This document shows positions 12,601 to 23,066 of a DNA stretch of 64,000 nucleotides, in pieces. Source of the DNA: Pseudomonas azerbaijanoccidentalis (GTDB lineage Bacteria; Pseudomonadota; Gammaproteobacteria; Pseudomonadales; Pseudomonadaceae); the NCBI RefSeq assembly GCF_019145495.1, contig NZ_JAHSTU010000004.1:186001-250000 (forward strand). Direction: 5' to 3'. A program made the translations under genes and the position numbers. The notes below the pieces were generated by a model that did not search any database, was not told where the DNA came from, and worked only from the letters and a program-made list of their open reading frames with translations. Position 1 is the stretch's first letter, and each line of letters starts with the position of its first letter.

Positions 12601-12996
12601 ATGAAATTTCTTTCACCGCTGGCCCTGTTGACCCTTTGCAGCGTAATGGCCGCTCCATTGATGGCCGCCGAAGACGCACCAGGCCTGACCGGCTGCGCGG
12701 CCAAGAAGCAAGGCATCATCAATCAGATCGAGCTGGCCAAATCCCATGGCAACGCCGACCAACAGGCCGGCCTGGAAAAAGCCCTCAGCGAAGTCACTGC
12801 CAACTGCACCGACGCTTCGCTGAAAAAAGAACGGGAAAACAAAGTGCTCGAAGCCAAACACGAAGTCAGCCAGCGTCAGGCCGACCTCGACAAGGCCATG
12901 AAAAAAGGCGATCCAGAGAAGATCAACAAGCGTAAAGACAAGCTGGCCGAATCTCGCAAGGAATTGCAGGAAGCGGTAGACGAGCTGGATAAGTAA
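12601..12996 (+). CDS. DUF1090 family periplasmic protein (YqjC-like)
   Basis: This is a 131-residue exported protein. The signal peptide covers residues 1-22 (PLMA-A cleavage), followed by a Cys pair (GCAAK, ANC) and a long charged helical region with heptad character (RKDKLAESRKELQEAVDELDK). This matches the DUF1090 family, whose function is unknown. The start at 12601 is preceded by GGAGC and begins a classical signal sequence. It is co-directional with ligB at 64 bases but is probably unrelated in function. Confidence 0.85.
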   Translation: MKFLSPLALLTLCSVMAAPLMAAEDAPGLTGCAAKKQGIINQIELAKSHGNADQQAGLEKALSEVTANCTDASLKKERENKVLEAKHEVSQRQADLDKAMKKGDPEKINKRKDKLAESRKELQEAVDELDK

Positions 12997-12999
12997 ATC

Positions 13000-13075
13000 A
13001 AAAGATCGCAGCCTTTCGGCAGCCCTACAGGAGTTCGCATTCCCTTATAGGAGCCGCCGAAGGCGGAGATCTTTT
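13000..13075. repeat. REP-type palindrome (AAAAGATCGCAGCC family)
   Basis: Inverted arms AAAAGATCGCAGCC... and ...GGCGGAGATCTTTT occur between converging genes. The arms are partly degenerate. Confidence 0.75.
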
Positions 13076-13081
13076 CAGCAA

Positions 13082-13531
13082 TCAGTGATCCCGAAACTCT
13101 TTATGGCACGCACTACAGGCGTCTTCGACCTTCTGCACCGCCGGCCCCAGGTTGCTGGCTTTGTAGGGCTGAACTTTGCTGGCTATCACCAATTCACCGG
13201 TGGCGGCTTCAAGGGTGCGGGCCATTTCCTGAAAGCGTGCCTGTTTTTCCCAGACATCGCTGGTGGCGCTGGTATGGTCCTCTTCTCGCACTTGTGGAAA
13301 GTGCTTCCAGGGCTCATGGGACAACGCGTCGAGCTTCACCGCGCCGTCAGCGAATTTCGCCCCGTCGAAGGGAATACGCCCACGCAACATGCCGCCCAGG
13401 TCTTCGCCGGTCTTGAGCATCTGTTTGAAAATGGCTTTGCGCTGGCCAAGCGGCGAGTTGGGGTCGACACCGCCACACGCGGACAACGTCAGGCATGCCA
13501 GCAATACAACAGAAAGTCTTTTAAGAGTCAT
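13082..13531 (-). CDS. Cytochrome c'-like (class II) haem lipoprotein
   Basis: This protein of 149 residues has a lipoprotein signal peptide (LTLSAC, Cys19) and a C-terminal haem attachment motif CSACH at residues 139-143 followed by KEFR, typical of class II cytochromes c' in which the haem motif lies at the end of a four-helix bundle. An upstream helix begins RKAIFKQMLKTGEDLGGML. It is predicted to sit in the periplasm anchored to a membrane. The electron-transfer or gas-binding role is not known. It is convergent with the DUF1090 gene across a palindromic repeat. Confidence 0.85.
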   Translation of the reverse strand: MTLKRLSVVLLACLTLSACGGVDPNSPLGQRKAIFKQMLKTGEDLGGMLRGRIPFDGAKFADGAVKLDALSHEPWKHFPQVREEDHTSATSDVWEKQARFQEMARTLEAATGELVIASKVQPYKASNLGPAVQKVEDACSACHKEFRDH

Positions 13532-13659
13532 GGTGGCTTCAGGTCACGGGAAACGGCGGCCAGTATCCTCGTGTCACCGGCAAACACCAATAGCCCTATT
13601 ATCAATACGGGTTGCCTGAGCGCATGGAGCACTCAGGTAATCGACAAAGGAATCACTCC

Positions 13660-14832
13660 ATGAACAGCCGTTCCAAGGCATGGCGTCACAGCCTGATCTG
13701 GACCCTGCCGATGGTGGCCCTGCTCGCAGGTTGCACCGGTGGCGACAAGCAACAACCGAAAACCCATGCGCTGGCCACATACTCCAGTGCCACATGGGAC
13801 GCCCTGCCGGCAGTGTCGGACACCGACCTCGTCGCCGGTTTCGGTTCCTGGCGCAGCGCCTGTACTCGCCTCAAGGCCGACCCGGTCTGGGGCGGCACTT
13901 GTGCTGCGGCCGCCAACGTACCGCAAACTGCCAATGAGATTCGCGGCTTCCTCAAGCAGAACCTCGACGTCTACGGCCTGCGCGCTGCCAACGACAACCC
14001 GAACGGCTTGATCACCGGCTACTACGAACCGGTCTACCCCGGCAGCCTGACCCAGACCAGCGTTGCCAATGTGCCGGTGTATGGCGTCCCCGAGGACATG
14101 ATCATCGTCTCCCTCGACAGTATCTATCCGGAACTCAAAGGCAAACGCCTGCGCGGTCGTCTTGAAGGTCGCGTGCTCAAGCCTTACGACGATGCGGCAA
14201 CGATTGAAACCAAAGGGGTCAAGGCTCCCGTCGTGGCCTGGTTGACCGATCCGATGAACCTGCAATTCCTGCAAATCCAGGGCTCGGGTCGGATCCAGCT
14301 CGACAGCGGCCGCCAGTTGCGCATTGCCTATGCCGACCAGAATGGTCATCCGTATCGTCCCATCGGCCGCTGGCTGGTGGAGCAAGGCGAACTGAAGAAA
14401 GAAGACGTGACCATGGGCGCGATCAGCGACTGGGCCAAGGCCAATCCGTCGCGCATCCCCGAGCTGTTGGGAAGCAACCCAAGCTACGTGTTCTTCACCC
14501 GCAACCCGGACAGCAATGAAGGGCCACGCGGCTCGCTCAATGTGCCGCTGACGGCGGGTTACAGTGCAGCAGTGGATCGCAAAGTCATCCCGCTGGGCAG
14601 CCTGCTGTGGTTGTCGACCACCAAACCGGACGGCAGCGCATTGGTGCGACCGGTCGCGGCGCAGGACACCGGCGGCGCGATTGCCGGCGAAGTGCGGGCG
14701 GATTTGTTCTGGGGCACCGGCGAGGCGGCGGGACAACTGGCGGGGGACATGAAGCAACAGGGACAAATCTGGCTGCTCTGGCCCAAAGGCGCGGCGCTTC
14801 CGCAAGTGCCTCAGGTGGCGGATAAACCTTAA
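13660..14832 (+). CDS. mltA: Membrane-bound lytic murein transglycosylase A
   Basis: This enzyme cleaves peptidoglycan glycan strands to 1,6-anhydromuropeptides at the outer membrane. It has 390 residues with the lipobox LLAGC. Family signatures include GLITGYYEP around residue 117 and the C-terminal 3D-domain sequence QDTGGAIAGE whose Asp336 is the expected catalytic acid. The ATG at 13660 has AAAGGA upstream and begins the lipoprotein signal; an earlier start at 13612 would bury it. Confidence 0.95.
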   Translation: MNSRSKAWRHSLIWTLPMVALLAGCTGGDKQQPKTHALATYSSATWDALPAVSDTDLVAGFGSWRSACTRLKADPVWGGTCAAAANVPQTANEIRGFLKQNLDVYGLRAANDNPNGLITGYYEPVYPGSLTQTSVANVPVYGVPEDMIIVSLDSIYPELKGKRLRGRLEGRVLKPYDDAATIETKGVKAPVVAWLTDPMNLQFLQIQGSGRIQLDSGRQLRIAYADQNGHPYRPIGRWLVEQGELKKEDVTMGAISDWAKANPSRIPELLGSNPSYVFFTRNPDSNEGPRGSLNVPLTAGYSAAVDRKVIPLGSLLWLSTTKPDGSALVRPVAAQDTGGAIAGEVRADLFWGTGEAAGQLAGDMKQQGQIWLLWPKGAALPQVPQVADKP

Positions 14833-14836
14833 AAGC

Positions 14837-14918
14837 AAAAGCTCGCAGGCTTCGCCAGCTCCTACGGGACCGGTACGCGTACCGTCGATGCAGGAGCTGG
14901 CAAAGCCTGCGAGCTTTT
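14837..14918. repeat. REP-type palindrome (AAAAGCTCGCAGGC variant)
   Basis: Inverted arms AAAAGCTCGCAGGCTT... and ...AAGCCTGCGAGCTTTT with a GC-rich centre lie between the converging mltA and MAPEG genes. Confidence 0.85.
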
Positions 14919-14928
14919 GATCTTGTTT

Positions 14929-15312
14929 TTAAGCCGAGACCACAAAAAAGCTCACGATCAACCCCATCCCCACGAACCACACCAACGACCGCAAAATCGC
15001 CCAGTCCGCCAGATAGCAAATGATGTACAACAGCCGACTGGTGATAAACAGCACTGCCAACACATTGAGCGTCACCAATTCCGCATTGCCCGCCAGATGC
15101 GCAACGATCACTGCCGCCGCGAACGCCGGAGTCACTTCAAAACTGTTCAGTTGCGCCGCATGCGCGCGCCGGGCCAAACCGTTGAGTGACTCGAGAAAGT
15201 CCCGGGGGTCATGGTTGTCACTCAGACGATACCCGCCACTGGCCTTGGCGATGCCCGTGCAGATGTAGGGCAGGAAAATCGCGATCAAAATGCACCACAG
15301 AGCAACCGTCAT
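14929..15312 (-). CDS. MAPEG-family membrane protein
   Basis: This 127-residue protein has about four transmembrane helices. The segment NGLARRAHAAQLNSFE is the hallmark cytosolic loop of the MAPEG family (membrane-associated proteins in eicosanoid and glutathione metabolism), and EVTPAFAAAVIVA follows it. Bacterial members are short inner-membrane proteins of mostly unknown substrate, some with glutathione-transferase activity. It begins at the ATG at 15312, close downstream of the DMT transporter gene on the same strand, and may share its transcript. Confidence 0.88.
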   Translation of the reverse strand: MTVALWCILIAIFLPYICTGIAKASGGYRLSDNHDPRDFLESLNGLARRAHAAQLNSFEVTPAFAAAVIVAHLAGNAELVTLNVLAVLFITSRLLYIICYLADWAILRSLVWFVGMGLIVSFFVVSA

Positions 15313-15343
15313 AAAGCAGTCCCTTCTTCAGATTTCAGAACAG

Positions 15344-16177
15344 TCAAAATTTCATGATCAAAATGCCGATCAACACCAGTCCACAAGCTAAGAGGCGCGG
15401 TCCGCCAAAAGGTTCTTTCAGGTAACGCATGCCAAACAGCACCACCAGAATTACGCTGATCTCGCGCAACGCCGCGGCTTCGGCAATCGAGCCCAGCTGC
15501 ATGGCCCACAGCACCAGAGCGTAGCTGAACAGCACACAAAACCCGACGGCCAAACCCAACCGCCACTGCTCGCGCCAGAACAACTTGAACGCGGGTCGTT
15601 TGCGCACCCAGGCCAACAGCGGAAACGGCCAGGCGCTGAGCAGCGTCACCCAAACCAGGTAGTCGAGTGGATGCGACCAGCGCCGCAACGCCTGACCGTC
15701 GATAAAGGTGTAGCAACCGATGCACAGTCCGATCAGCACCACCACCGGCAGCATCGACCACGGCAGGCGTGCCCCGCCGCCACCCTGCCAAAGCAGGCAC
15801 AGCATGCCGAGCGGTATCAACAGGATTCCGAAAATCTGTTGGTTCGTCAGGACTTCACCGGCAAAGATCAGCGTCAACGCCAGCACCACCAATGGCGACA
15901 GTCCGCGCATCAGCGGATAGACCAACCCGAGATCGCCGACCCGATAGGCCTGGATCAGCAAATAGCGGTAGAGCAACTCAAATGCCGCCGAGGCCAGAAT
16001 CCATGGCCAGATTTCCAGCGGCGGCATTGCCACGAACGGTAGCATCATGGCGACAAACAGCAGTGCCACGCTGTCCATGCAGGCCACGACCAACAGCCGC
16101 TCCGCACTGAATTTGATCAGGGTATTCCACGCCGCGTGCAACAGCGCCGCCACCAATACCAACGCCGTCGCAAACAC
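15344..16177 (-). CDS. DMT-superfamily (EamA) transporter
   Basis: This 277-residue inner-membrane protein has about ten hydrophobic helices arranged as two EamA repeats (HAAWNTLIKFSAER in the first, REISVILVVLFGMRYLKEP in the second). The substrate cannot be read from the sequence; relatives export metabolites or amino acids. The start is a GTG at 16177 preceded by AGGAGTG at good spacing. The MAPEG gene follows 31 bases later. Confidence 0.88.
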   Translation of the reverse strand: MFATALVLVAALLHAAWNTLIKFSAERLLVVACMDSVALLFVAMMLPFVAMPPLEIWPWILASAAFELLYRYLLIQAYRVGDLGLVYPLMRGLSPLVVLALTLIFAGEVLTNQQIFGILLIPLGMLCLLWQGGGGARLPWSMLPVVVLIGLCIGCYTFIDGQALRRWSHPLDYLVWVTLLSAWPFPLLAWVRKRPAFKLFWREQWRLGLAVGFCVLFSYALVLWAMQLGSIAEAAALREISVILVVLFGMRYLKEPFGGPRLLACGLVLIGILIMKF

Positions 16178-16207
16178 GGCACACTCCTTTTTTGGTCACC
16201 CTCCCCT

Positions 16208-16284
16208 GTAGGAGCTGCCGCAGGGTGCAATCCGTTGAGCTTGCTTTTAAAAGCCAAAAGATCGCAGCCTGCGACAGCTCCTAC
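16208..16284. repeat. REP-type palindrome (GTAGGAGCTG family)
   Basis: Inverted GTAGGAGCTGCCGCAGG... and ...GCGACAGCTCCTAC arms lie upstream of the DMT transporter, in the divergent region before the MFS gene. The centre is degenerate. Confidence 0.85.
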
Positions 16285-16471
16285 ATAAAGCGGATGGAGA
16301 ATTGATTCGCCATATGTCAGTGGCTGTTTATACTGCAAGCGACCACGCCGCACTCAGTTGCGCACGACTAATTCCAATAAAAAACCTGCCCTGGTCCGCT
16401 CTCGTCGAGAACGGGCCCTGGCATGCGTATGCCTGATCAGAGCGTCAAGACTACCGATAGAGACCTTGCGC

Positions 16472-17641
16472 ATGCCACTCGCTTTGCTTGCCCTCGCTGT
16501 TGCCGCGTTCGGCATCGGCACCACTGAATTCGTCATCATGGGCCTGCTGCCCGATGTTGCCCGCGACCTCGCCGTGAGCATTCCCCACGCCGGGCTGTTG
16601 ATCACCGGTTATGCCTTGGGGGTGGTGTTCGGCGCGCCGATCCTCGCGGTCGGCACCGCCAACATGCCGCGCAAAGCCACGCTGCTGGGCATGACGCTGA
16701 TGTTCATCCTCGGCAACATGCTCTGCGCCCTGGCACCGAATTACGCCACGCTGATGGCCGCCCGAGTGGTGACGGCGCTGTGTCATGGAGCGTTCTTCGG
16801 CATTGGTTCGGTTGTAGCCGCCGGCCTCGTCGCACCCAACAAACGCGCCCAGGCGATTGCCATGATGTTCACAGGCTTGACCCTGGCTAACGTGCTGGGC
16901 GTGCCCTTGGGCACCGCACTCGGTCAGTACGCCGGATGGCGTTCGACGTTTTGGGCGGTATCGGTCATCGGTGTGATCGCCGCGATTGCCCAGTGGCTCT
17001 GGTTGCCAAAAAACATTGCGATGGACAAAGCCAACCTCGCCAGCGAATTCAAAGTGCTGGGCAAGGCCAACGTACTGTTAGCGCTGGGCATGAGCGTACT
17101 GGCGTCGACCAGCCTGTTCAGCGTGTTCACCTACATCGCGCCGATCCTCCAGGACATCACCGGTGTCAGCCCCCATGGCGTGACGATCATGCTGCTGTTG
17201 TTCGGCGTGGGCCTGACCGCGGGCAGCATGCTCGGCGGACGCTTGGCCGACAGCCGTTTGTTGCCGTCACTCGTGGGTATGGCGCTGGCCGTGGTGCTGG
17301 TGTTGGCCGCGTTCAGCCAGACCAGCCACTCGGTCGTCCCGGCGGCGATCACGCTGGTGCTGTGGGGAATATTTGCGTTCGCCCTCTGCCCGATTCTGCA
17401 ATTGCTGATCATCGATCAAGCCCATGAAGCGCCCAACCTTGGCTCAACGCTGAACCAGAGCGCGTTCAACCTCGGCAACGCGGCCGGTGCCTGGATTGGC
17501 GGATTGGTAGTCGCTAGTGGGGCCGATCTCGCAGACCTGCCCTGGACCGGCGCACTGGTCAGCGGCCTGACCGTGCTGACCGCGCTGTACTTCATTTATC
17601 GGCAACGTCGCAGTGCCCGTGCGCCAGAAACAGCCCATTGA
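16472..17641 (+). CDS. MFS transporter, DHA1 / arabinose-efflux-like family
   Basis: This 389-residue, twelve-helix permease begins FGIGTTEFVIMGLLPDVA, the signature of the AraJ/PbuE-like drug:proton antiporters. The conserved loop between helices 2 and 3 is replaced by AVGTANMPRKATLLG, and the second-half loop GGRLADSRLL is present. It probably exports sugars, purines or drugs; the substrate is unknown. The start at 16472 follows a weak AGAGA site. A hairpin terminator lies about 100 bases downstream, separating it from the ExoU-like gene. Confidence 0.9.
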   Translation: MPLALLALAVAAFGIGTTEFVIMGLLPDVARDLAVSIPHAGLLITGYALGVVFGAPILAVGTANMPRKATLLGMTLMFILGNMLCALAPNYATLMAARVVTALCHGAFFGIGSVVAAGLVAPNKRAQAIAMMFTGLTLANVLGVPLGTALGQYAGWRSTFWAVSVIGVIAAIAQWLWLPKNIAMDKANLASEFKVLGKANVLLALGMSVLASTSLFSVFTYIAPILQDITGVSPHGVTIMLLLFGVGLTAGSMLGGRLADSRLLPSLVGMALAVVLVLAAFSQTSHSVVPAAITLVLWGIFAFALCPILQLLIIDQAHEAPNLGSTLNQSAFNLGNAAGAWIGGLVVASGADLADLPWTGALVSGLTVLTALYFIYRQRRSARAPETAH

Positions 17642-17737
17642 ATCGCTGATCAGAAAACCGGCACTGACTGTCTGGAGAAACTGGACGCAATCTGTATGAA
17701 GTTTCTTCGGGGCTGACACACGATTAATTCTGCCCCT

Positions 17738-17766
17738 CTGAAAGGCTCATGCCAGAGCCTTTTCAG
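17738..17766 (+). terminator. Hairpin terminator between MFS gene and exoU-like gene
   Basis: The stem CTGAAAGGCTC with GAGCCTTTTCAG around a six-base loop includes a T-run in the right arm. It probably ends the MFS transcript, so the next gene needs its own promoter. Confidence 0.65.
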
Positions 17767-17891
17767 TCACGCACAGACCTCTCGCAAAGCGTCCTGAGGC
17801 GATTGTCCCAAGGCATTACGCCCTGCTCTCACCCCCCTTCGACTCTCATAAAGTGCAACTTCCGAATTCGTTCTCAAAGGAAGAGACACTC

Positions 17892-19889
17892 ATGAACATA
17901 ATCGGCACGCCCCAATTACTCCCACCCAGTTCGTCAACCTTTCAGGAAAATGCCTCGCAAGGCCCTCTGACCGACTTGAAAGAAATTGACTGCAATGATT
18001 TCAGGTTCGGCGCCATGCGAATCGGACAAGGAAAATCTGAAAGGCTGGTTGAATCCCTGACCGACCGTGGATTGACGATTCGTCGTTTTGAAAACGACGT
18101 GGTCGAAATGGACCTCAAGCATCCCGATATCAAACACCTGGTTCTTAGCGGCGGAGGCGCCAAGGGCGTGGCGTTTTCGGGGATGGTCAAAGCACTGGGG
18201 GATTATCAGACGCTGGACAACATCCAAAGCATTTCCGGTTCTTCGGCCGGCGCTATTTCGGCAGCTTTTCTGGCCAGCGGCATGGTGCATGCCGACTTCG
18301 ACAAGATGTCGGACGAGACCAACCTCGTAGAGTTGCTCAACAGTTCCAGCAAAATACTGGGACCGATACAGCAGGTCAGCTCCGAGATTGGCAAGGTCAT
18401 CGCAAGGGTACCGGGGAAAACTGGCACCATTGGACGGCTGCTGCTCGATCTGATGCCTCGCCTTCAATCCAAAGCCGTGCCGCTGGAAAATTTGCTTCAC
18501 GAGAAAATGGTCGAATCGATTCAGTCGCACTTCGAAAAGCAAAAAAATCTTTCGACAGAAACCAAAGACTGCGTAGACCAGATTAAAAACAAAGGCTATG
18601 TGACATTCGGTGATCTGGCGACACTGAGCAAGGACATGCCGCAAATCAAGCAACTGCATATCACCGGAACAGCCATGTTCGACGGACGCCCCCAAATGGT
18701 CGTGTTCAACGCCAGCCTGACCCCGGAAATGGATGTCGCCCGCGCCGCTCATATTTCAGGTTCGTTGCCCTTCGTGTTCCAGCAGCCTTCGGAACAAAGT
18801 TTGCCCTTTCAGTCTGACGGAGAGTCAACCACCTTCCAGGATGGCGGAATCATGCTCAATACCCCTGTCGTGGACCTCTACGAACCTCAGTTCCCTATGA
18901 GCCCGATTTGCGAACAGGCTCAGTTGATTCTCAAGTTTGAGAACGGAGATGGAGAGCTGCAAAAAGATCGTGGAACGTTCATCTCGAACTTGACCGATAA
19001 AGTCGTTGGCGTGAGCTATGCGGCTCGGAACGCGCAGGAAACGCGCAGCCTCAAAGCCTTTGAAAAGCAGACTGTCGTCGTTCCACTGAAAACTGAAAAA
19101 GGTGACTTCAGGGGCACGGTCAACGGCACCGTAAATTTCAGCATGCAACTGGTGCTCAAGAACCACCTGCAGCAAAAACTGGAAGTTGAAGTCAGCGATT
19201 ACCTGAAAAACGGTGAAGGCAGCGAAACCTATACATTCAACTCAATCGGTGGCGCACTCTTGGCCCTCGATGACTCTTTGTTCGACGCTGCTGCGAACGA
19301 GCTGCAAAACGATGAGTCGAGCGTAAAAATCATCCAGTTCCGCCAGCAAGCTCAACAGCTAATGGCCGATTTAAGCCAGGGCCTGATCGAGGCGAAAGCC
19401 AAGTACCCCGACCTGCTAGGCCTTACGGCGTCACTGATAGAGGCCATCAACCGTCTTGATCAACTGGGCGACACACCGGGTAAAATTGAATGGCTGGCAC
19501 TCAAACTGAACCATGGAAATGCTCCGGACTACATGGAGTTGCTTCAAGCCGTTAAACGCATCGATGCCCAGAACGCAGGGCCGAAATCCGCCGTGCTGAC
19601 CAAAGCGATCGAGGAAATGGGCGTACGCGATATTAAAACCAAAAGCGAAAACTTCATCCGCGAAGTGATCTACCCCTCGCTATACCGCCTCGGCCAGCCA
19701 GATTCCAACGTCAAGCTGCTGACTCGGGCGATCAGCCTACTGCGCGAGTCGAAAAATCCCACAGACTTCAACGCTGCGCTCAACCAAATTGCCGATCAGT
19801 ACGTCTCGCGCAGCCTTCCATCGTTGTCACGCACATTCAACTCGACCACCGTCGATCAAGCTCGGGCATGGTTGATTCCAGACCGATAA
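17892..19889 (+). CDS. ExoU-like patatin phospholipase, putative type III effector
   Basis: This 665-residue protein is collinear over its whole length with the P. aeruginosa cytotoxin ExoU (687 residues, from memory). The patatin domain shows the oxyanion loop SGGGAKG (residues 86-92), the nucleophile motif GSSAG with Ser118, and the catalytic Asp317 in FQDGG. Further shared stretches are LHITGTAMFDGRPQMVVFNAS, AAHISGSLPFVFQ, QTVVVPLKTEKGDF, and in the C-terminal membrane-targeting part YPSLYRLGQPDSNV and STTVDQARAW. ExoU is a phospholipase A2 that is activated by ubiquitin in the host cytosol. The start at 17892 follows AAAGGAAGAG; there is no Sec signal, as expected for a type III substrate. 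No spcU chaperone gene follows, and no secretion genes are in the window. Base composition is richer in A/T than its neighbours. Function as an effector is inference. Confidence 0.9.
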   Translation: MNIIGTPQLLPPSSSTFQENASQGPLTDLKEIDCNDFRFGAMRIGQGKSERLVESLTDRGLTIRRFENDVVEMDLKHPDIKHLVLSGGGAKGVAFSGMVKALGDYQTLDNIQSISGSSAGAISAAFLASGMVHADFDKMSDETNLVELLNSSSKILGPIQQVSSEIGKVIARVPGKTGTIGRLLLDLMPRLQSKAVPLENLLHEKMVESIQSHFEKQKNLSTETKDCVDQIKNKGYVTFGDLATLSKDMPQIKQLHITGTAMFDGRPQMVVFNASLTPEMDVARAAHISGSLPFVFQQPSEQSLPFQSDGESTTFQDGGIMLNTPVVDLYEPQFPMSPICEQAQLILKFENGDGELQKDRGTFISNLTDKVVGVSYAARNAQETRSLKAFEKQTVVVPLKTEKGDFRGTVNGTVNFSMQLVLKNHLQQKLEVEVSDYLKNGEGSETYTFNSIGGALLALDDSLFDAAANELQNDESSVKIIQFRQQAQQLMADLSQGLIEAKAKYPDLLGLTASLIEAINRLDQLGDTPGKIEWLALKLNHGNAPDYMELLQAVKRIDAQNAGPKSAVLTKAIEEMGVRDIKTKSENFIREVIYPSLYRLGQPDSNVKLLTRAISLLRESKNPTDFNAALNQIADQYVSRSLPSLSRTFNSTTVDQARAWLIPDR

Positions 19890-19937
19890 ACACAACCGCC
19901 GGACTGGCTCGGGCGAGCAATTCACCCTGCTCGCTCG

Positions 19938-20834
19938 TCATGACCGCCGGCTGGTTTCTTCGGGAGAGTCCGTGTCGGCCTTGCCACCATTTTTTTCCTT
20001 CGGCGCACCGCTTTCGCTACGGATTTGCGCATGACTGATCAGCGCAAAAATAAAGCTGCCACCAATGATGTTGCCCGCCAGCGTCGGGCCTGCGAACACC
20101 AGAAAAAAATCCTGCCATGGCAGCTCACCGGCGAACACCAGGTACGAGACCTCCAACGAGCCAACCACAATGTGAGTGAAATCACCCAGCGCCATGAAGT
20201 AGGTGATGAGAATGATGATCCACATCTTGGCGCTCTCCATGGACGGGATCATCCAGACCATGGTCGCAATCATCCAGCCCGAAATGATGCCCTTGGCGAA
20301 CATCTGGCTGGTGTGGTTCTCCATGACCTTGCGGCCGATGTCGAGGAAGGCCTCGTCGGTCTTGCTGTCGAAAATCGGCAACTCCAGCATGACGTAGGCC
20401 ACCAGCAAGGTGCCGCAGAGGTTACCGAACAGCACCACCCCCCACAGCCGCAGCAATCGACCGAAATTGCCCAGTGTGGGTTTGCTCATGATTGGCAGCA
20501 CGGCGGTCAGGGTGTTTTCGGTGAACAGTTGCTGGCGGGCGAGGATCACCGCAAGAAAACCGGCGCAGTAGCCGAAACTGGCAATCACCTTGAAGCCTTC
20601 GTCGTCCGGCAATCGGGAGTTGAGCAATCCCATTGCCATCAGTGACAAGCCCATGGTCAACCCGGCCGCCAGCGCCGACCACCACAGCGCGGCGATGCTG
20701 CGTTCGAGTTCCTGATCGCCCTGGGTGCGGATGATTTCGTGCAGCACCGCCGCGCGCGGTGGCTGGTTTTTTTCGACCTCGTGCTGCTCTTTGGCGGAGA
20801 GGTCGGGGGTCTTGCCGTCTTTACGAGTGTCCAT
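19938..20834 (-). CDS. Formate/nitrite transporter family protein (YfdC-like)
   Basis: This 298-residue inner-membrane protein has about six helices and the FNT-family outline, including LFTENTLTAVLP in the first half and TYFMALGDFTHIVVGS and AGPTLAGNIIGG in the second. The charged 45-residue N-terminus and hydrophilic C-terminus match the YfdC branch rather than FocA or NirC. It is probably a channel for a small anion, whose identity is not visible. It converges with the ExoU-like gene across 48 bases. Confidence 0.87.
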   Translation of the reverse strand: MDTRKDGKTPDLSAKEQHEVEKNQPPRAAVLHEIIRTQGDQELERSIAALWWSALAAGLTMGLSLMAMGLLNSRLPDDEGFKVIASFGYCAGFLAVILARQQLFTENTLTAVLPIMSKPTLGNFGRLLRLWGVVLFGNLCGTLLVAYVMLELPIFDSKTDEAFLDIGRKVMENHTSQMFAKGIISGWMIATMVWMIPSMESAKMWIIILITYFMALGDFTHIVVGSLEVSYLVFAGELPWQDFFLVFAGPTLAGNIIGGSFIFALISHAQIRSESGAPKEKNGGKADTDSPEETSRRS

Positions 20835-20906
20835 AGAACTCCTGAACCGCTGGCGTGCGATGTAGTTACGACCCGCGCGGTTCAGATTCCGTTCGTCATC
20901 CTCGAA

Positions 20907-21311
20907 TTATTCGACGGCTTCATCTTCCTTGAACTGATCTTTGACGTACTTGATCTCGGTTCGGCCATGGGGCGCCGGCAAGCCGTCTTCACCGAGGTTC
21001 ACAAACACCATTTTTTCAACGGTGAGAATGCTCTTGCGAGTGATCTTGTTGCGCACTTCGCAGGTCAGGGTGATTGAGGTGCGACCGAATTCGGTGGCGG
21101 TGATGCCGAGCTCGATGATGTCGCCCTGACGCGAAGCGCTGACGAAATTGATTTCTGAAATGTACTTGGTGACCACGCGCTGGTTGCCCAACTGGACGAT
21201 GGCGTAAATGGCCGCTTCTTCGTCGATCCAGCGCAGAAGACTGCCGCCAAACAGCGTGCCGTTGGGGTTGAGGTCTTCGGGTTTAACCCATTTGCGGGTG
21301 TGGAAATTCAT
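20907..21311 (-). CDS. Hotdog-fold acyl-CoA thioesterase (YciA-like)
   Basis: This 134-residue protein of the acyl-CoA thioesterase hotdog family hydrolyses acyl-CoA thioesters in the cytoplasm. The segment PNGTLFGGSLLRWIDEEAA carries the usual Asn/Gly helix cap and catalytic Asp region, followed by the central strands TKYISEINFVSASRQGD. The ATG at 21311 is preferred because AGGAG lies five bases upstream; a GTG at 21317 overlaps that site. It stands between the FNT gene and the divergent ahcY regulatory region. Confidence 0.87.
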   Translation of the reverse strand: MNFHTRKWVKPEDLNPNGTLFGGSLLRWIDEEAAIYAIVQLGNQRVVTKYISEINFVSASRQGDIIELGITATEFGRTSITLTCEVRNKITRKSILTVEKMVFVNLGEDGLPAPHGRTEIKYVKDQFKEDEAVE

Positions 21312-21431
21312 ATTCACTCCTGAGCGTCTTGCCGAATGATGCTGACCATCATGGCAGAGCCCGGCCTAGAGCTCTATCAGGCATCGCCTATGGCCTCGAT
21401 TACCGTTCGGACATTGACCAACAGAAACGCT

Positions 21432-23044
<1,613 letters not shown>

Positions 23045-23066
23045 TCGGCGCTGTGTAAACGCTCTT

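Noticed and set aside
17642..17891. HrpL or ExsA promoter before the ExoU-like gene
   Set aside because: No GGAAC...CCAC pair and no convincing A-rich ExsA element was found.
19890..19937. Terminator between the ExoU-like and FNT genes
   Set aside because: A short GCGAGCA/TGCTCGC stem exists but no T-run follows, so it is not listed.
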